A stretch of DNA of 12,623 bases from M55B144 sp964550615 (GCA_964550615.1 CAZKAB010000048.1:1-12623), one strand, 5' to 3'. Positions 1-6,738 are shown, counted from the stretch's first letter. Notes: generated from the sequence alone by a model not told the origin. Numbers and translations: made by a program.

Positions 1-120
1 CTCTGACACGGTGATCGAGAACAGCCCAAAGTCGGTCGTGTTGGGGACCAAGAATGTGACTCCCTGATAGACCAGGGCGACGACGCCAAAGACAATGAGG
101 ACGATACCAAGCAGTTTCAT
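1..120 (-). CDS. Small membrane protein, 5' part only (3' end off the window)
   Basis: Forty codons are visible, from an ATG at 120 running off the left edge. The N-terminus MKLLGIVLIVFGVVALVYQG is one hydrophobic helix (about residues 3-18). It is followed by VTFLVPNTTDFGLFSITVSE, which has an extracytoplasmic look. This pattern (MK-x-GI-x-LIV-x-G-x2-AL-x-Y-x-G-x-T) is typical of a widespread family of roughly 70-90 residue bacterial membrane proteins with two helices and no assigned function. The start is supported by AAGGAG about 9 bases upstream. The gene follows the PKD lipoprotein gene by 112 bases, and that spacer contains the hairpin repeat at 152-219. The family match is from memory of its pattern; the function is unknown. 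Confidence 0.7.
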   Translation of the reverse strand, partial: MKLLGIVLIVFGVVALVYQGVTFLVPNTTDFGLFSITVSE

Positions 121-151
121 TGTGGTTTTCTCCTTGCCTTTCCTTTTTCTT

Positions 152-219
152 TCACGCTCTCCTCAATTCTTCATCCCCTCCCCTCCCGACCCTTCGGCGC
201 GAGAGGGGAGGAGGGAAGG
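152..219. repeat. Intergenic hairpin element, copy A
   Basis: This 68-base stretch matches 859-926 without gaps, at 57 of 68 positions by my count. Its core (177-211) is an imperfect inverted repeat: CCTCCCCTCCCG pairs with CGAGAGGGGAGG with one mismatch. A short inner stem CC/GG closes a four-base loop (CTTC on plus, GAAG on minus). It sits between the lipoprotein stop (233) and the next start (120), so on the minus transcript it is an intercistronic leader. No T-run follows on either strand, so it is not a standard Rho-independent terminator. Confidence 0.7.
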
Positions 220-232
220 TTGTGGACGCTCT

Positions 233-829
233 TCACTCCACAGTGATCGTGAAGAAGATCCGCCTTGGTGCCCAGATCTCTTCCATACCCAGAGAGTAAG
301 TACCCGGTTCAGCGTACGTGTGAGTTGCAGTGCCTGTACCGCTCTGCGTGCTCACCACAGCGTGATCGGCGAAGTGATCTCCCCAGGAGATTGAATAATC
401 AATCCCGAATCGCCCCCAGTACTTCACGGTGATCTCGCGGCCTTCGCGACTGGCGAGTTGAAGGTGGCAGACGACTGCCGCGATCCAAACGGATTTCTGG
501 GCGACAATGTTCCCATCTTGATCGACCAGAGCGATCTGATATCCGGTCGGTATCTGTTCGCCGGAACGCTCCCCTTCCACGGCTTGATAGAAGTGATCAT
601 AGAGTCCTTCCCAGGGAGCGACGTCGGAAATCCCATATGAAGTAGTGACATCTCCCCACAGGATTTTGTACCCGGCTGTCGGAACCCCCGCTATGCTCAC
701 TTGTACCCAGCCGAGATTCTCTTCGACGATATTCAACTGTAGCGAGGTTGGCGGTATGACGACGGGCGCGGTGCATCCCGCCAGTATCGGCAGTAAGAGA
801 ATTGCGGCGACAAGTCTCATCTTGTTCAT
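233..829 (-). CDS. Lipoprotein with two PKD-like domains
   Basis: This is a 198-residue protein starting at the ATG at 829, chosen over an upstream ATG because AAGGAG lies 9 bases before it and the lipoprotein signal then begins correctly. Residues 1-18 form a signal peptide ending in the lipobox LAGC (lipidated Cys 19), so it should be anchored in an envelope membrane. The mature part looks like two copies of an immunoglobulin-like PKD fold. ILWGD (residues 56-60) and SISWGD (146-151) occupy equivalent places, and HTYAEPGTYSL (170-180) is the classic PKD H-x-Y-x-x-x-G-x-Y motif. PKD domains usually mediate surface protein or carbohydrate contacts; no enzyme domain is present. It lies 126 bases downstream of the barrel-like gene, with hairpin element copy B in between. 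The ligand is unknown. Confidence 0.75.
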   Translation of the reverse strand: MNKMRLVAAILLLPILAGCTAPVVIPPTSLQLNIVEENLGWVQVSIAGVPTAGYKILWGDVTTSYGISDVAPWEGLYDHFYQAVEGERSGEQIPTGYQIALVDQDGNIVAQKSVWIAAVVCHLQLASREGREITVKYWGRFGIDYSISWGDHFADHAVVSTQSGTGTATHTYAEPGTYSLGMEEIWAPRRIFFTITVE

Positions 830-858
830 AGTGATACTCTCCTTTTCTCTTAGCTTCC

Positions 859-926
859 TCACGCTCTTTTGAGTTCTTCATGTCCTCCCCTCCCGGCTCT
901 TCAGCGCGAGAGGGGAGGAGGGCCGG
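859..926. repeat. Intergenic hairpin element, copy B
   Basis: This is the second copy of the element at 152-219, again between two minus-strand genes (barrel-like stop at 956, lipoprotein start at 829). The outer stem at 884-918 is identical to copy A. The inner stem differs in a compensatory way: CC/GG in copy A is CT/AG here, extended by one G-C pair (GCT/AGC around the same four-base loop). This is direct evidence that base pairing is kept. A second possible pairing, CCCGGC (892-897) with GCCGGG (922-927), is present only in this copy. Confidence 0.7.
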
Positions 927-955
927 GCTTTCCCCCGGCACTGAGGTTATGCGTC

Positions 956-2062
956 TTACAAATCGAAACTGATCGCCGCAGAAATCGAGAGATCAAGCGA
1001 CCAATCCGAGGCAGCAGCCGACTTGGAGAGAGAGGCTTGCAGTCCCATGTCGGCGTGTCCGATCGTGAATCCGAGAAGAGCACCGACGGCCTGGCTCGTG
1101 CTTGCTACTTGCCCTAGAGGTTGTACCCGCAGGAGGGTATAGGTTGCCCGAAGTGAGCTTGTCTCTGACAGAATGTAGTCGTAGGATCCTCGCACCTTGA
1201 TAGTGTTCTGATTCATAAAGTTGATCGGACCGGACAGACCCGCATGGAACAAGAATTGACCGTCCGGGTTCGGCACAAATGCTGCGTCGGCGGAGGCGGT
1301 GACAAGGAAACCTTGTGACTGGTTGTAGGGGTCGATCAACTGGTACCCTACCCCAGCCTGAACCGACCAACCACAGTATCGGCTGTCGTCGGTGGCGAGG
1401 ATCAAGTCCTCGACCATGAGAACCTGGCGTGGACTGAGCGTTACGCCGGAGTCAGACTGTATCTGGCTCACAGCGTCGGCGACCTGATCGTTGATTGAAG
1501 CATACTCCTTGCTGCCGATCACCTTCGCGACCGACATGAGCGTGGTGTCGCTTAAGAGCATGGGGATCGCGTTTGACTTTAGCAGTTCCATCTCGATCTT
1601 GAACGCCTTGGCAAGCGGTGTAACGTCGTTGAATCGCCCGTACCCAAGTCCAGCGCTGACATGTACCGCTGGCTGTAATTGTCCCGTCGAGATGGATGCT
1701 TCGACGCCGCCGAAGCCGAATGTTGGCACATCTTCCATAAGGAAGTAGCGAATGGTCCCCGCTGCGTCCGCTTGGCCGCTTGTTGGGAAGAAATCCGCCA
1801 GAAGAAGTTCCACGTCTCCGCTCAATGTGTAGCCGAAGCTCGGCGAGTCATAGAGCCGATTGTAAACCAAGCCGGCTCGCCCTCCGCTGGAATCCACTCC
1901 TGGTGTTGCCCAGTCGTCGAAGTAGCGATAGCTTATGGAGAGATCCAAAGACGCTAGAGCAGTTTCAGGTGATACGTAGCTGCACATACTGAGGGGCGCA
2001 GCCGAGGCCCCGAAACCCAATACAACACCGATAATCCCGAGTAACAGCACCGTCCGTTTCAT
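956..2062 (-). CDS. Secreted outer-membrane beta-barrel-like protein
   Basis: This is a 368-residue protein. The ATG at 2062 is chosen because AAGGAGG lies 8 bases upstream and a clean signal peptide follows (MKRTVLLLGIIGVVLGFGASA, cleavage likely after about residue 21). A longer in-frame reading to 2200 would bury this signal. The mature chain is rich in alternating polar/hydrophobic segments with Gly, Tyr and Ser at turns, such as LDLSISYRYFDD, FGYTLSGDVELLL, AVHVSAGLGYGRF, WSVQAGVGYQL and DMGLQASLSKS. It ends in LDLSISAAISFDL, and a short amphipathic C-terminal strand with a terminal aromatic-x-hydrophobic pattern is typical of barrel proteins. The central part (about 150-220) is more helical. 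I do not recognise a named family; porin or adhesin-like roles are possible. Stop TAA at 956-958. Confidence 0.7.
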   Translation of the reverse strand: MKRTVLLLGIIGVVLGFGASAAPLSMCSYVSPETALASLDLSISYRYFDDWATPGVDSSGGRAGLVYNRLYDSPSFGYTLSGDVELLLADFFPTSGQADAAGTIRYFLMEDVPTFGFGGVEASISTGQLQPAVHVSAGLGYGRFNDVTPLAKAFKIEMELLKSNAIPMLLSDTTLMSVAKVIGSKEYASINDQVADAVSQIQSDSGVTLSPRQVLMVEDLILATDDSRYCGWSVQAGVGYQLIDPYNQSQGFLVTASADAAFVPNPDGQFLFHAGLSGPINFMNQNTIKVRGSYDYILSETSSLRATYTLLRVQPLGQVASTSQAVGALLGFTIGHADMGLQASLSKSAAASDWSLDLSISAAISFDL

Positions 2063-2362
2063 TTCAAACGCCTCCTTGTTGCTGCGTATTGCTTGTTCCT
2101 TGCGTAGAGAAGTCACGCTGCTTCTGCCTTTGTGCTGCGCGTACTTCTTCGTATCCTTTGAATAGAGAGACATGACCATGCGAGCCATCCCGAGGATCAA
2201 GACCCCTCACTTTGCATTCGTTCCTCCAACTAGGCCACGACCTGGCGGAGCCTGCTGAATCGTCTATTCCTTGGAGACTCTTGGGAGCGCGCTTTCTTGC
2301 ACCGCTGGCACTGGGCGAAGAACCGCGATTGTGTCCGCTTTTCCAGGGTTGCGCGTGGTGCG
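2063..2362. other. Gene-poor spacer of 300 bases upstream of the barrel gene
   Basis: No convincing gene, terminator or promoter is seen here. A minus-strand open frame of 100 codons fills it (2064-2366). It starts in an ATGA overlap with the CBM48 gene and stops one base before the barrel start. Its composition (rich in Ser, Arg, Gly, Gln and AGG/AGA codons, no domain) looks like chance. The spacer probably holds the leader and promoter of the barrel gene, but I cannot place the hexamers. Confidence 0.4.
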
Positions 2363-2971
2363 TCATGTCCCGTCACCGCCTCCGATGTAGCGAACGGAAC
2401 TATAATCCCCGTAGCTTCGAACGTATCCGTCGGCGAGCGGATCATGTCCCCACCAACGGCCGTCAATGATGAATGCGTACTCGTAGCGGCCAGGAGGGAG
2501 GAAGATACTCACCCTCCAGATCCCATCGCCATCGTCATCCGAGAGGGGGATGGGATCCCAAGAATTGAAGCTTCCCACAATTGAGACATCTGTTGCGTTG
2601 AACACAGGGAGAACGAACTGAGCCTCTGCTCCTCTGTTCCCGGCCTGAGCAGGCACGAGTCGAATCCCGCGTGCGACGGCTTCGCGCTGATCTTGACCGG
2701 CAACAAAGAGCCCGATGAACAAACATAGTGCGGCAATGGCTCCAAGTACGCCGAATTGCCTGATCCGTCCCCGCCAGGTGGGTGCAAGCAATTGCCCCAA
2801 CCAATCGGGCACTCGGGCCCAAGGGGCGACGTTCAGCTGATTCGATGCCGAACCACTCTTGGCGGACGAACTGGGACTCAAAGACGCGCACCATCTTTGG
2901 CAGCTCTGAGGCCGATCCACGATCCGGCGACCGCCACATGATGCTTCATCATTCTTGGGGGTATGTTTCAT
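2363..2971 (-). CDS. Single-pass membrane protein with extracytoplasmic CBM48/AMPK-type glycogen-binding domain
   Basis: This is a 202-residue protein. Residues 1-72 are predicted cytoplasmic, with C12, C24 and C28 but no recognisable zinc finger. Residues 74-90 form a membrane helix (VLGAIAALCLFIGLFV). Residues about 116-195 are an early-set/CBM48 domain like the AMPK beta-subunit module, with IVGSFNSWDP, an acidic loop SDDDGDG, IWRVSIFLPPGRYEYAFIIDG and a final DP...YGDYSSV segment. The family binds alpha-glucans. In other bacteria this fold can follow an anti-sigma-like N-terminus and a membrane helix, which this layout recalls. The ATG at 2971 overlaps the upstream gene's TGA (ATGA), implying translational coupling. 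The N-terminal 60 residues read more naturally in another frame (ATG 2939, with residues such as ELPKMVRVFESQFVRQEW), so a frameshift near 2820 is possible. Confidence 0.7.
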   Translation of the reverse strand: MKHTPKNDEASCGGRRIVDRPQSCQRWCASLSPSSSAKSGSASNQLNVAPWARVPDWLGQLLAPTWRGRIRQFGVLGAIAALCLFIGLFVAGQDQREAVARGIRLVPAQAGNRGAEAQFVLPVFNATDVSIVGSFNSWDPIPLSDDDGDGIWRVSIFLPPGRYEYAFIIDGRWWGHDPLADGYVRSYGDYSSVRYIGGGDGT

Positions 2972-3363
2972 TTCCTACGCACCCATAAGCTAAGCCTTGG
3001 CACGGTGCCTGCGATGTTGCGAAGGGGCTCCGTCTCCAGGGGCTCTCTGTTGTTGTCAAATTGCAGTGCGACCCGCTCTTTTGCCTTGCCCAACACTTCA
3101 ATCGACCAGTCTGTAATGCCATTGGCCTCTGCTTCTCTGTTAAATCGAAAAGGAGAGTCCAGCCGGATGGGCGATTCATTGGGACTTGCGGTCTGCGAGG
3201 CACTAAATGCTCGGAGGTACTTGAGCGTTGCATGGTCTGTAATCTCACGTTCATCTCTCGGATCCGGGGCAGGCGTTTCCATCATCGCGACCGCAGTTTC
3301 TATCGCGGCTGTCGGATCGGTTACCCCGAGCGCAAGGAACATGGTTCTCTTCTCAGTTCTCAT
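2968..3363 (-). CDS. Hypothetical protein coupled to the CBM48 membrane protein
   Basis: This is a 131-residue protein that I do not recognise. The start (ATG at 3363) has a very good ribosome binding site, AGGAAGGAG with 6 bases to the ATG. The stop overlaps the start of the CBM48 gene as ATGA, so the two are probably translated together. No signal peptide or membrane helix is seen; the first 30 residues (LALGVTDPTAAIETAVAMM) are only mildly hydrophobic. The middle is polar and Pro/Ser-rich, and the C-terminus is basic (VRRK). There are no Cys or His clusters, so it is not an obvious zinc-finger anti-sigma factor, and it lacks sigma-70 regions. A role as partner of the membrane protein is inferred from position only. 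Confidence 0.5.
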   Translation of the reverse strand: MRTEKRTMFLALGVTDPTAAIETAVAMMETPAPDPRDEREITDHATLKYLRAFSASQTASPNESPIRLDSPFRFNREAEANGITDWSIEVLGKAKERVALQFDNNREPLETEPLRNIAGTVPRLSLWVRRK

Positions 3364-3733
3364 ACAGCACTCCTTCCTGATCGCCGGTTACGATGCGCAT
3401 GACTGTGTGATGGACATCCAAACGAACGTTTCATTTGGGTTTGGCCGTCGGTCGTCGGGGAGCTATCCTTCCAGGCGAGGTCAGATGCGCCCGTACCGAA
3501 GATCTTCTTGCCACCTAGTGGAATGAGAAAGCAGACGCGCTGTTTCAGCGCTGCAAGAGTGGGAATGATAGAACTGAGAGCACCCTCCGGCGCTCCTTGA
3601 GAAAGCGATACGTTTCATCCTACACGAAATCATCTCGGAATACAAACGCCGTATCCGCATCCGCATCCGCAGTCCCTCTCCGGAATCCAGAGACTTCTCG
3701 CCCATGGGAGCGTGGCCGTCCGTCACTGGCGAC

Positions 3734-3762
3734 TTGACTTTCGAGTTGAATTCGGGTTTGAT
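3734..3762 (+). promoter_or_regulatory. Candidate promoter for the disulfide reductase gene
   Basis: TTGACT (3734-3739, 5 of 6 to the -35 consensus), a 17-base spacer and TTTGAT (3757-3762, 4 of 6 to the -10 consensus) point at the gene starting at 3916. This would give a leader of about 150 bases. It is a weak call made on spacing and hexamers alone. Confidence 0.3.
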
Positions 3763-3903
3763 GTACTTGCGTTCTCAACGAGCTGTTCGATTTCTCCCCA
3801 CACCGGTTTGCAATGACTTTTCTTATGGTGGATTCGTCACAGCCTCGGCCTGCTTCAGGCGGTCCGGTTCTCTTTCTCATAGCGTCTCTTGCTCGACCTC
3901 ATC

Positions 3904-3910
3904 AGGAGGT
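3904..3910 (+). promoter_or_regulatory. Ribosome binding site that fixes a GTG start
   Basis: AGGAGGT lies 5 bases before the GTG at 3916. The first in-frame ATG lies well inside the conserved FAD-binding region, so this site supports GTG as the start. Confidence 0.8.
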
Positions 3911-3915
3911 GAGTT

Positions 3916-5370
3916 GTGAATACGGAAAGACGAACGTATGATGCCATCGTGATTGGCGCGGGTCAGGGCGGATCCCCGATTGCCGAGGCCTTCGCCAACG
4001 CGCAATGGACGACCGCATTGATTGAGCGTGCGAATATCGGCGGAACCTGTGTGAATACAGGATGCACGCCGACCAAGACTATGATCGCGAGTGCGGCCGT
4101 TGCGGACTGCGTCTCGCGTGCCTCGGAATACGGCATCGAGGTCGGGCCGCCGCGTGTTCTTCTGTCGGCCGTCCGAGATCGCAAGGAGTCCTTGGTTCGA
4201 TCCTTTCGCGCTCAGAAACGCAGTCACCTTGAAAGCATCCAAGGACTTGACATCTTCGATGGCGAGGCCTCGTTTGTGGGCCGGAAGACTCTCGAGGTTC
4301 GCTGTCCTCGAGAGCACACCCTAGAGCTTGCATCGGAGATCATCATCATTGACACGGGCTCTCGGCCGTCCATTCCACCCATTCCCGGTATCCGAGAAGT
4401 CCCGACCTTCGACTCAACGTCGATCATGGAGCTAACGACCCTGCCCGAGCACCTGGCCATCCTTGGAGGAGGCGCCGTAGGGGTAGAGTTTGCACAGATG
4501 TTCCGGCGCTTCGGATGCGCAGTCACTCTCATTGAGCAATCGAGTCAGCTGCTGCCAGAAGAGGATCCGGACGTTGCCGCGGCCCTCGGCAGCATCCTGA
4601 GCGAAGACGGCATTACACTTCGAACGGGGTTTGCCGTGAAGTTCATCGAGCAGCAAGGGAAGGCGATTCGAATCCTCGGCGCCAGAGGGAATGGCAATCT
4701 CTGCGTGCTGTGCTCGCACGTGCTTATCGCGGCCGGCCGGACGCCCAACACCGACACGCTCGAACTGTCGCGGACAAGCATCAAGAGGACGCCTTCAGGA
4801 CATATCGAAGTCAATGATCGGCTGGAGACTTCGGTGTCGGGCATCTTCGCCATCGGCGATGTCACCGGAGGGGCTCCTTTCACCCACATCTCCTACGACG
4901 ACTACCGGATCCTTAATGCCAATTTGCTTCTTGGCGGACAGGCATCGACAGCGAATCGCATTGTGTCCTACGTCGTCTATGTCGATCCGCAACTGGGCCG
5001 CGTCGGCCTCTCAGAGGCACAGGCCACTGCCGGTGGGGTTCCGTATCGGGTCGCCAAGATGCCGATGCGGGACGTGGCTCGCGCACTGGAGACCGGTCAG
5101 CCTCGAGGCTTCTTGAAAGCTCTGGTCGATCCGGTATCAGGGCTCATCCTTGGCGCCTCTGTGCTGGGTGACCAAGGGGGGGAGATCATGTCGATCATCC
5201 ACGTCGCAATGTTGGCCGGCTTGTCGTACGAGGTCCTTCGGGATAGCCCGTTCGCCCACCCAACCTACGCCGAGAGCCTCAACGACCTATTCTCCTCTTT
5301 GGGCTCGCCAGCTGGTGGGATCGTGACTCCACAACCACACGCTGAAGCCGTTCATTCCTGTGCCGGATAA
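3916..5370 (+). CDS. FAD-dependent pyridine nucleotide-disulfide oxidoreductase (Lpd/mercuric reductase-like)
   Basis: This is a 484-residue cytoplasmic flavoprotein of the class I disulfide reductase family. The FAD-binding Rossmann motif is VIGAGQGGSP (residues 12-21). The redox-active pair is C45 and C50 in GGTCVNTGC. The second nucleotide-binding motif is GGGAVG (184-189), with E207 at the end of the following strand, which in this family usually favours NADH over NADPH. GRTPN and IFAIGDVTGG (D315, FAD contact) follow. The C-terminal dyad is H448/E453 in HPTYAE. The active-site sequence matches the MerA/RclA-like branch more than true E2-linked lipoamide dehydrogenase, and no dehydrogenase-complex genes are nearby. 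It lacks the N-terminal heavy-metal domain and the double cysteine of MerA, but ends in SCAG. The substrate is not determined. It stands alone, converging with the next gene. Confidence 0.92.
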   Translation: MNTERRTYDAIVIGAGQGGSPIAEAFANAQWTTALIERANIGGTCVNTGCTPTKTMIASAAVADCVSRASEYGIEVGPPRVLLSAVRDRKESLVRSFRAQKRSHLESIQGLDIFDGEASFVGRKTLEVRCPREHTLELASEIIIIDTGSRPSIPPIPGIREVPTFDSTSIMELTTLPEHLAILGGGAVGVEFAQMFRRFGCAVTLIEQSSQLLPEEDPDVAAALGSILSEDGITLRTGFAVKFIEQQGKAIRILGARGNGNLCVLCSHVLIAAGRTPNTDTLELSRTSIKRTPSGHIEVNDRLETSVSGIFAIGDVTGGAPFTHISYDDYRILNANLLLGGQASTANRIVSYVVYVDPQLGRVGLSEAQATAGGVPYRVAKMPMRDVARALETGQPRGFLKALVDPVSGLILGASVLGDQGGEIMSIIHVAMLAGLSYEVLRDSPFAHPTYAESLNDLFSSLGSPAGGIVTPQPHAEAVHSCAG

Positions 5371-5408
5371 GCAGATGGGGCGAAGTGTCAAGCATTCGTT
5401 GAATCGAC

Positions 5409-6452
5409 CTAGAATCGGTAGTAGGCAAGAGCAAGCCGGTTCTCCAAAAGCAGGGATGATTGTAGCAGCGCCCTCATTGCCTCGAGTCGTGCCACAATTG
5501 CTCCCGGCTCTTGGATTTTCGTAATTTCGTCACTGATCACCGTGATTTCGGGAGATTGAATCACCAAGCCGATTACAATCCGGTATTCCTCGACGACGGG
5601 GATCGGGAGTTGGATGGTGTAGACCCGGTCGCTGGGAACAATGAATTCTGGGTACAGCGTCAGCGAGCCCGGCGTTACGTGAACGAGAAGAATGCTGGAA
5701 GCAATCGTCGGGTCGAAAGCACCACGGTGACTGTGCGGATTGAACATGACTTCCACATGCGGGTGCACATCTCGCGTTAGGCGGAAACTAAACGCCTCCG
5801 CGCGTGCAATTTTGTCGATGTCCTGCTTCAGCACCTCCACGGCGTTGACCACTTGATATCGTTCGCGATCATTCCGATATTCGAAAACGAGCGACTCTGA
5901 GGTGACGATATGGGCGGCCGCAGGCTTCCCGCCATTCACTCTGATCGGCTTCGTATCGAGTGCAAGCCATTGGCGGCAGATGAGATCAAGGGACATGTCG
6001 TGGTCGACCAAAATGTGGCTCTGCACATCCGCGGCGCGCCCGGCGAGTGTTCGCGCCGCCTGCAGTGGAAAGCCAACGATGTCTCGCTCCACACCCCTAC
6101 TGGCGTCGATGCGAAACAGCCGCCCTTCGGCCAATCCGATGTTCAGCGAGGACAGCTTGAGTGCGTCGGAACTCAGTCCCTCGAGCCCTACGGTTTGCGT
6201 CTGAACCGCTTCTTGGAACGCAGATTCGAGCACCATGGTCGAATGGAGGATATTGCGCGTAAACGTCGGCGATGCCGACTCATAGACGTAGATGAATTCG
6301 TCGCCAATAAACTTGGAGAACAACGGGCGACTGTGCATGTAGCGGTGGACCAGTTGTTGATAACTGGCCATGAATGTACTCAGTTGCTCGCCCATACTAG
6401 CGGCGGCTTCCAGGAAAGCACCAAGCTCACCTGCTACGACTATGCCCTCCAT
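5409..6452 (-). CDS. Protein with degenerate class III nucleotide cyclase-like domain
   Basis: This is a 347-residue protein. The ATG at 6452 is preferred over an upstream in-frame start because AGGA precedes it and the fold begins at once. Residues about 4-150 resemble a class III adenylate/guanylate cyclase domain. VVAGELGAFLEAAA (6-19) takes the place of the first metal motif (A-D-I-x-G-F) without its Asp. KFIGDEFIYVYE (47-58) keeps the G-D of the second metal motif. LNIGLAEGRLF (103-113) matches the G-I-x-x-G-x-V strand, and GFPLQAARTLAGRA (127-140) takes the place of N-x-A-A-R. With one metal Asp and the catalytic Asn changed it may be a non-catalytic nucleotide sensor. The C-terminal part (about 220-347) is unrecognised and has a His-rich stretch HPHVEVMFNPHSHRGAFDP (230-248). 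No membrane helix is seen. Transcribed from the strong promoter at 6518-6546. Confidence 0.65.
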   Translation of the reverse strand: MEGIVVAGELGAFLEAAASMGEQLSTFMASYQQLVHRYMHSRPLFSKFIGDEFIYVYESASPTFTRNILHSTMVLESAFQEAVQTQTVGLEGLSSDALKLSSLNIGLAEGRLFRIDASRGVERDIVGFPLQAARTLAGRAADVQSHILVDHDMSLDLICRQWLALDTKPIRVNGGKPAAAHIVTSESLVFEYRNDRERYQVVNAVEVLKQDIDKIARAEAFSFRLTRDVHPHVEVMFNPHSHRGAFDPTIASSILLVHVTPGSLTLYPEFIVPSDRVYTIQLPIPVVEEYRIVIGLVIQSPEITVISDEITKIQEPGAIVARLEAMRALLQSSLLLENRLALAYYRF

Positions 6453-6517
6453 GTTCTTCCTCACTCCCTTTCCGAGCGATCTTGTTCTTTCACTTCGGGA
6501 ATGATTGCAACATAACA

Positions 6518-6546
6518 ATTATAAGGTTGTCCGTGTAGCGTGTCAA
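6518..6546 (-). promoter_or_regulatory. Perfect consensus sigma70-type promoter
   Basis: On the minus strand TTGACA (6546-6541), a 17-base spacer and TATAAT (6523-6518) match the housekeeping consensus at all twelve positions with ideal spacing. It points at the cyclase-like gene, giving a leader of roughly 55-60 bases before the ATG at 6452. No comparably good promoter facing the divergent peptidase gene is seen. Confidence 0.8.
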
Positions 6547-6738
6547 CAACACCCTACATCTCCAGGGCGTATGCGGTTCATCTCAAGAATAGGCCGACCG
6601 CCTCTGGATGGAGTTCACTCCGGGATCTAGACCCGCCTGGACCAGCTCTTGGGGAGCCGGTCACCGTCATTCCTCTCACTCTTGCCGTTCATCTGGGGCC
6701 GGTTTGTGGGGGTGGGCAAACGTGATAAGGTTTGCAGT

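Larger units (their letters stand above)
3364..3915. other. 552-base region without an intact gene; possible decayed coding sequence
   Basis: This spacer lies between divergent genes and has no complete gene with a ribosome binding site. On the minus strand several frames are open in pieces. One is open from about 3608 to 3360 without a good start codon. It reads IPTLAALKQRVCFLIPLGGK around 3569-3507 and ends in an ATGA overlap with the 131-aa gene. Another reads ERKYIKPEFNSKVKS at 3774-3730, resembling the start of IS3-type OrfA proteins. These could be remnants of a decayed mobile element or neighbour gene, or chance. A triple ATCCGC repeat lies at 3653-3670. Confidence 0.35.

Noticed and set aside
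892..927. CCCGGC/GCCGGG alternative stem in hairpin element copy B as an attenuator switch
   Set aside because: The alternative pairing is not present in copy A, so it is probably incidental.
2064..2366. Minus-strand open frame of 100 codons starting in an ATGA overlap with the CBM48 gene and stopping one base before the barrel gene
   Set aside because: The junctions are suggestive, but no ribosome binding site, domain or protein-like composition is seen; it is rich in Ser, Arg and Gln with AGG/AGA codons, so it looks like chance.
2963..3526. Long plus-strand open frame of 187 codons
   Set aside because: It is antisense to the 131-aa gene, which has a strong ribosome binding site and a coupled neighbour; the plus-strand frame has neither.
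3916..5370. Naming the reductase merA or lpd
   Set aside because: It lacks MerA's C-terminal cysteine pair and metal-binding domain, and no pyruvate or 2-oxoacid dehydrogenase genes are nearby, so neither name is safe.
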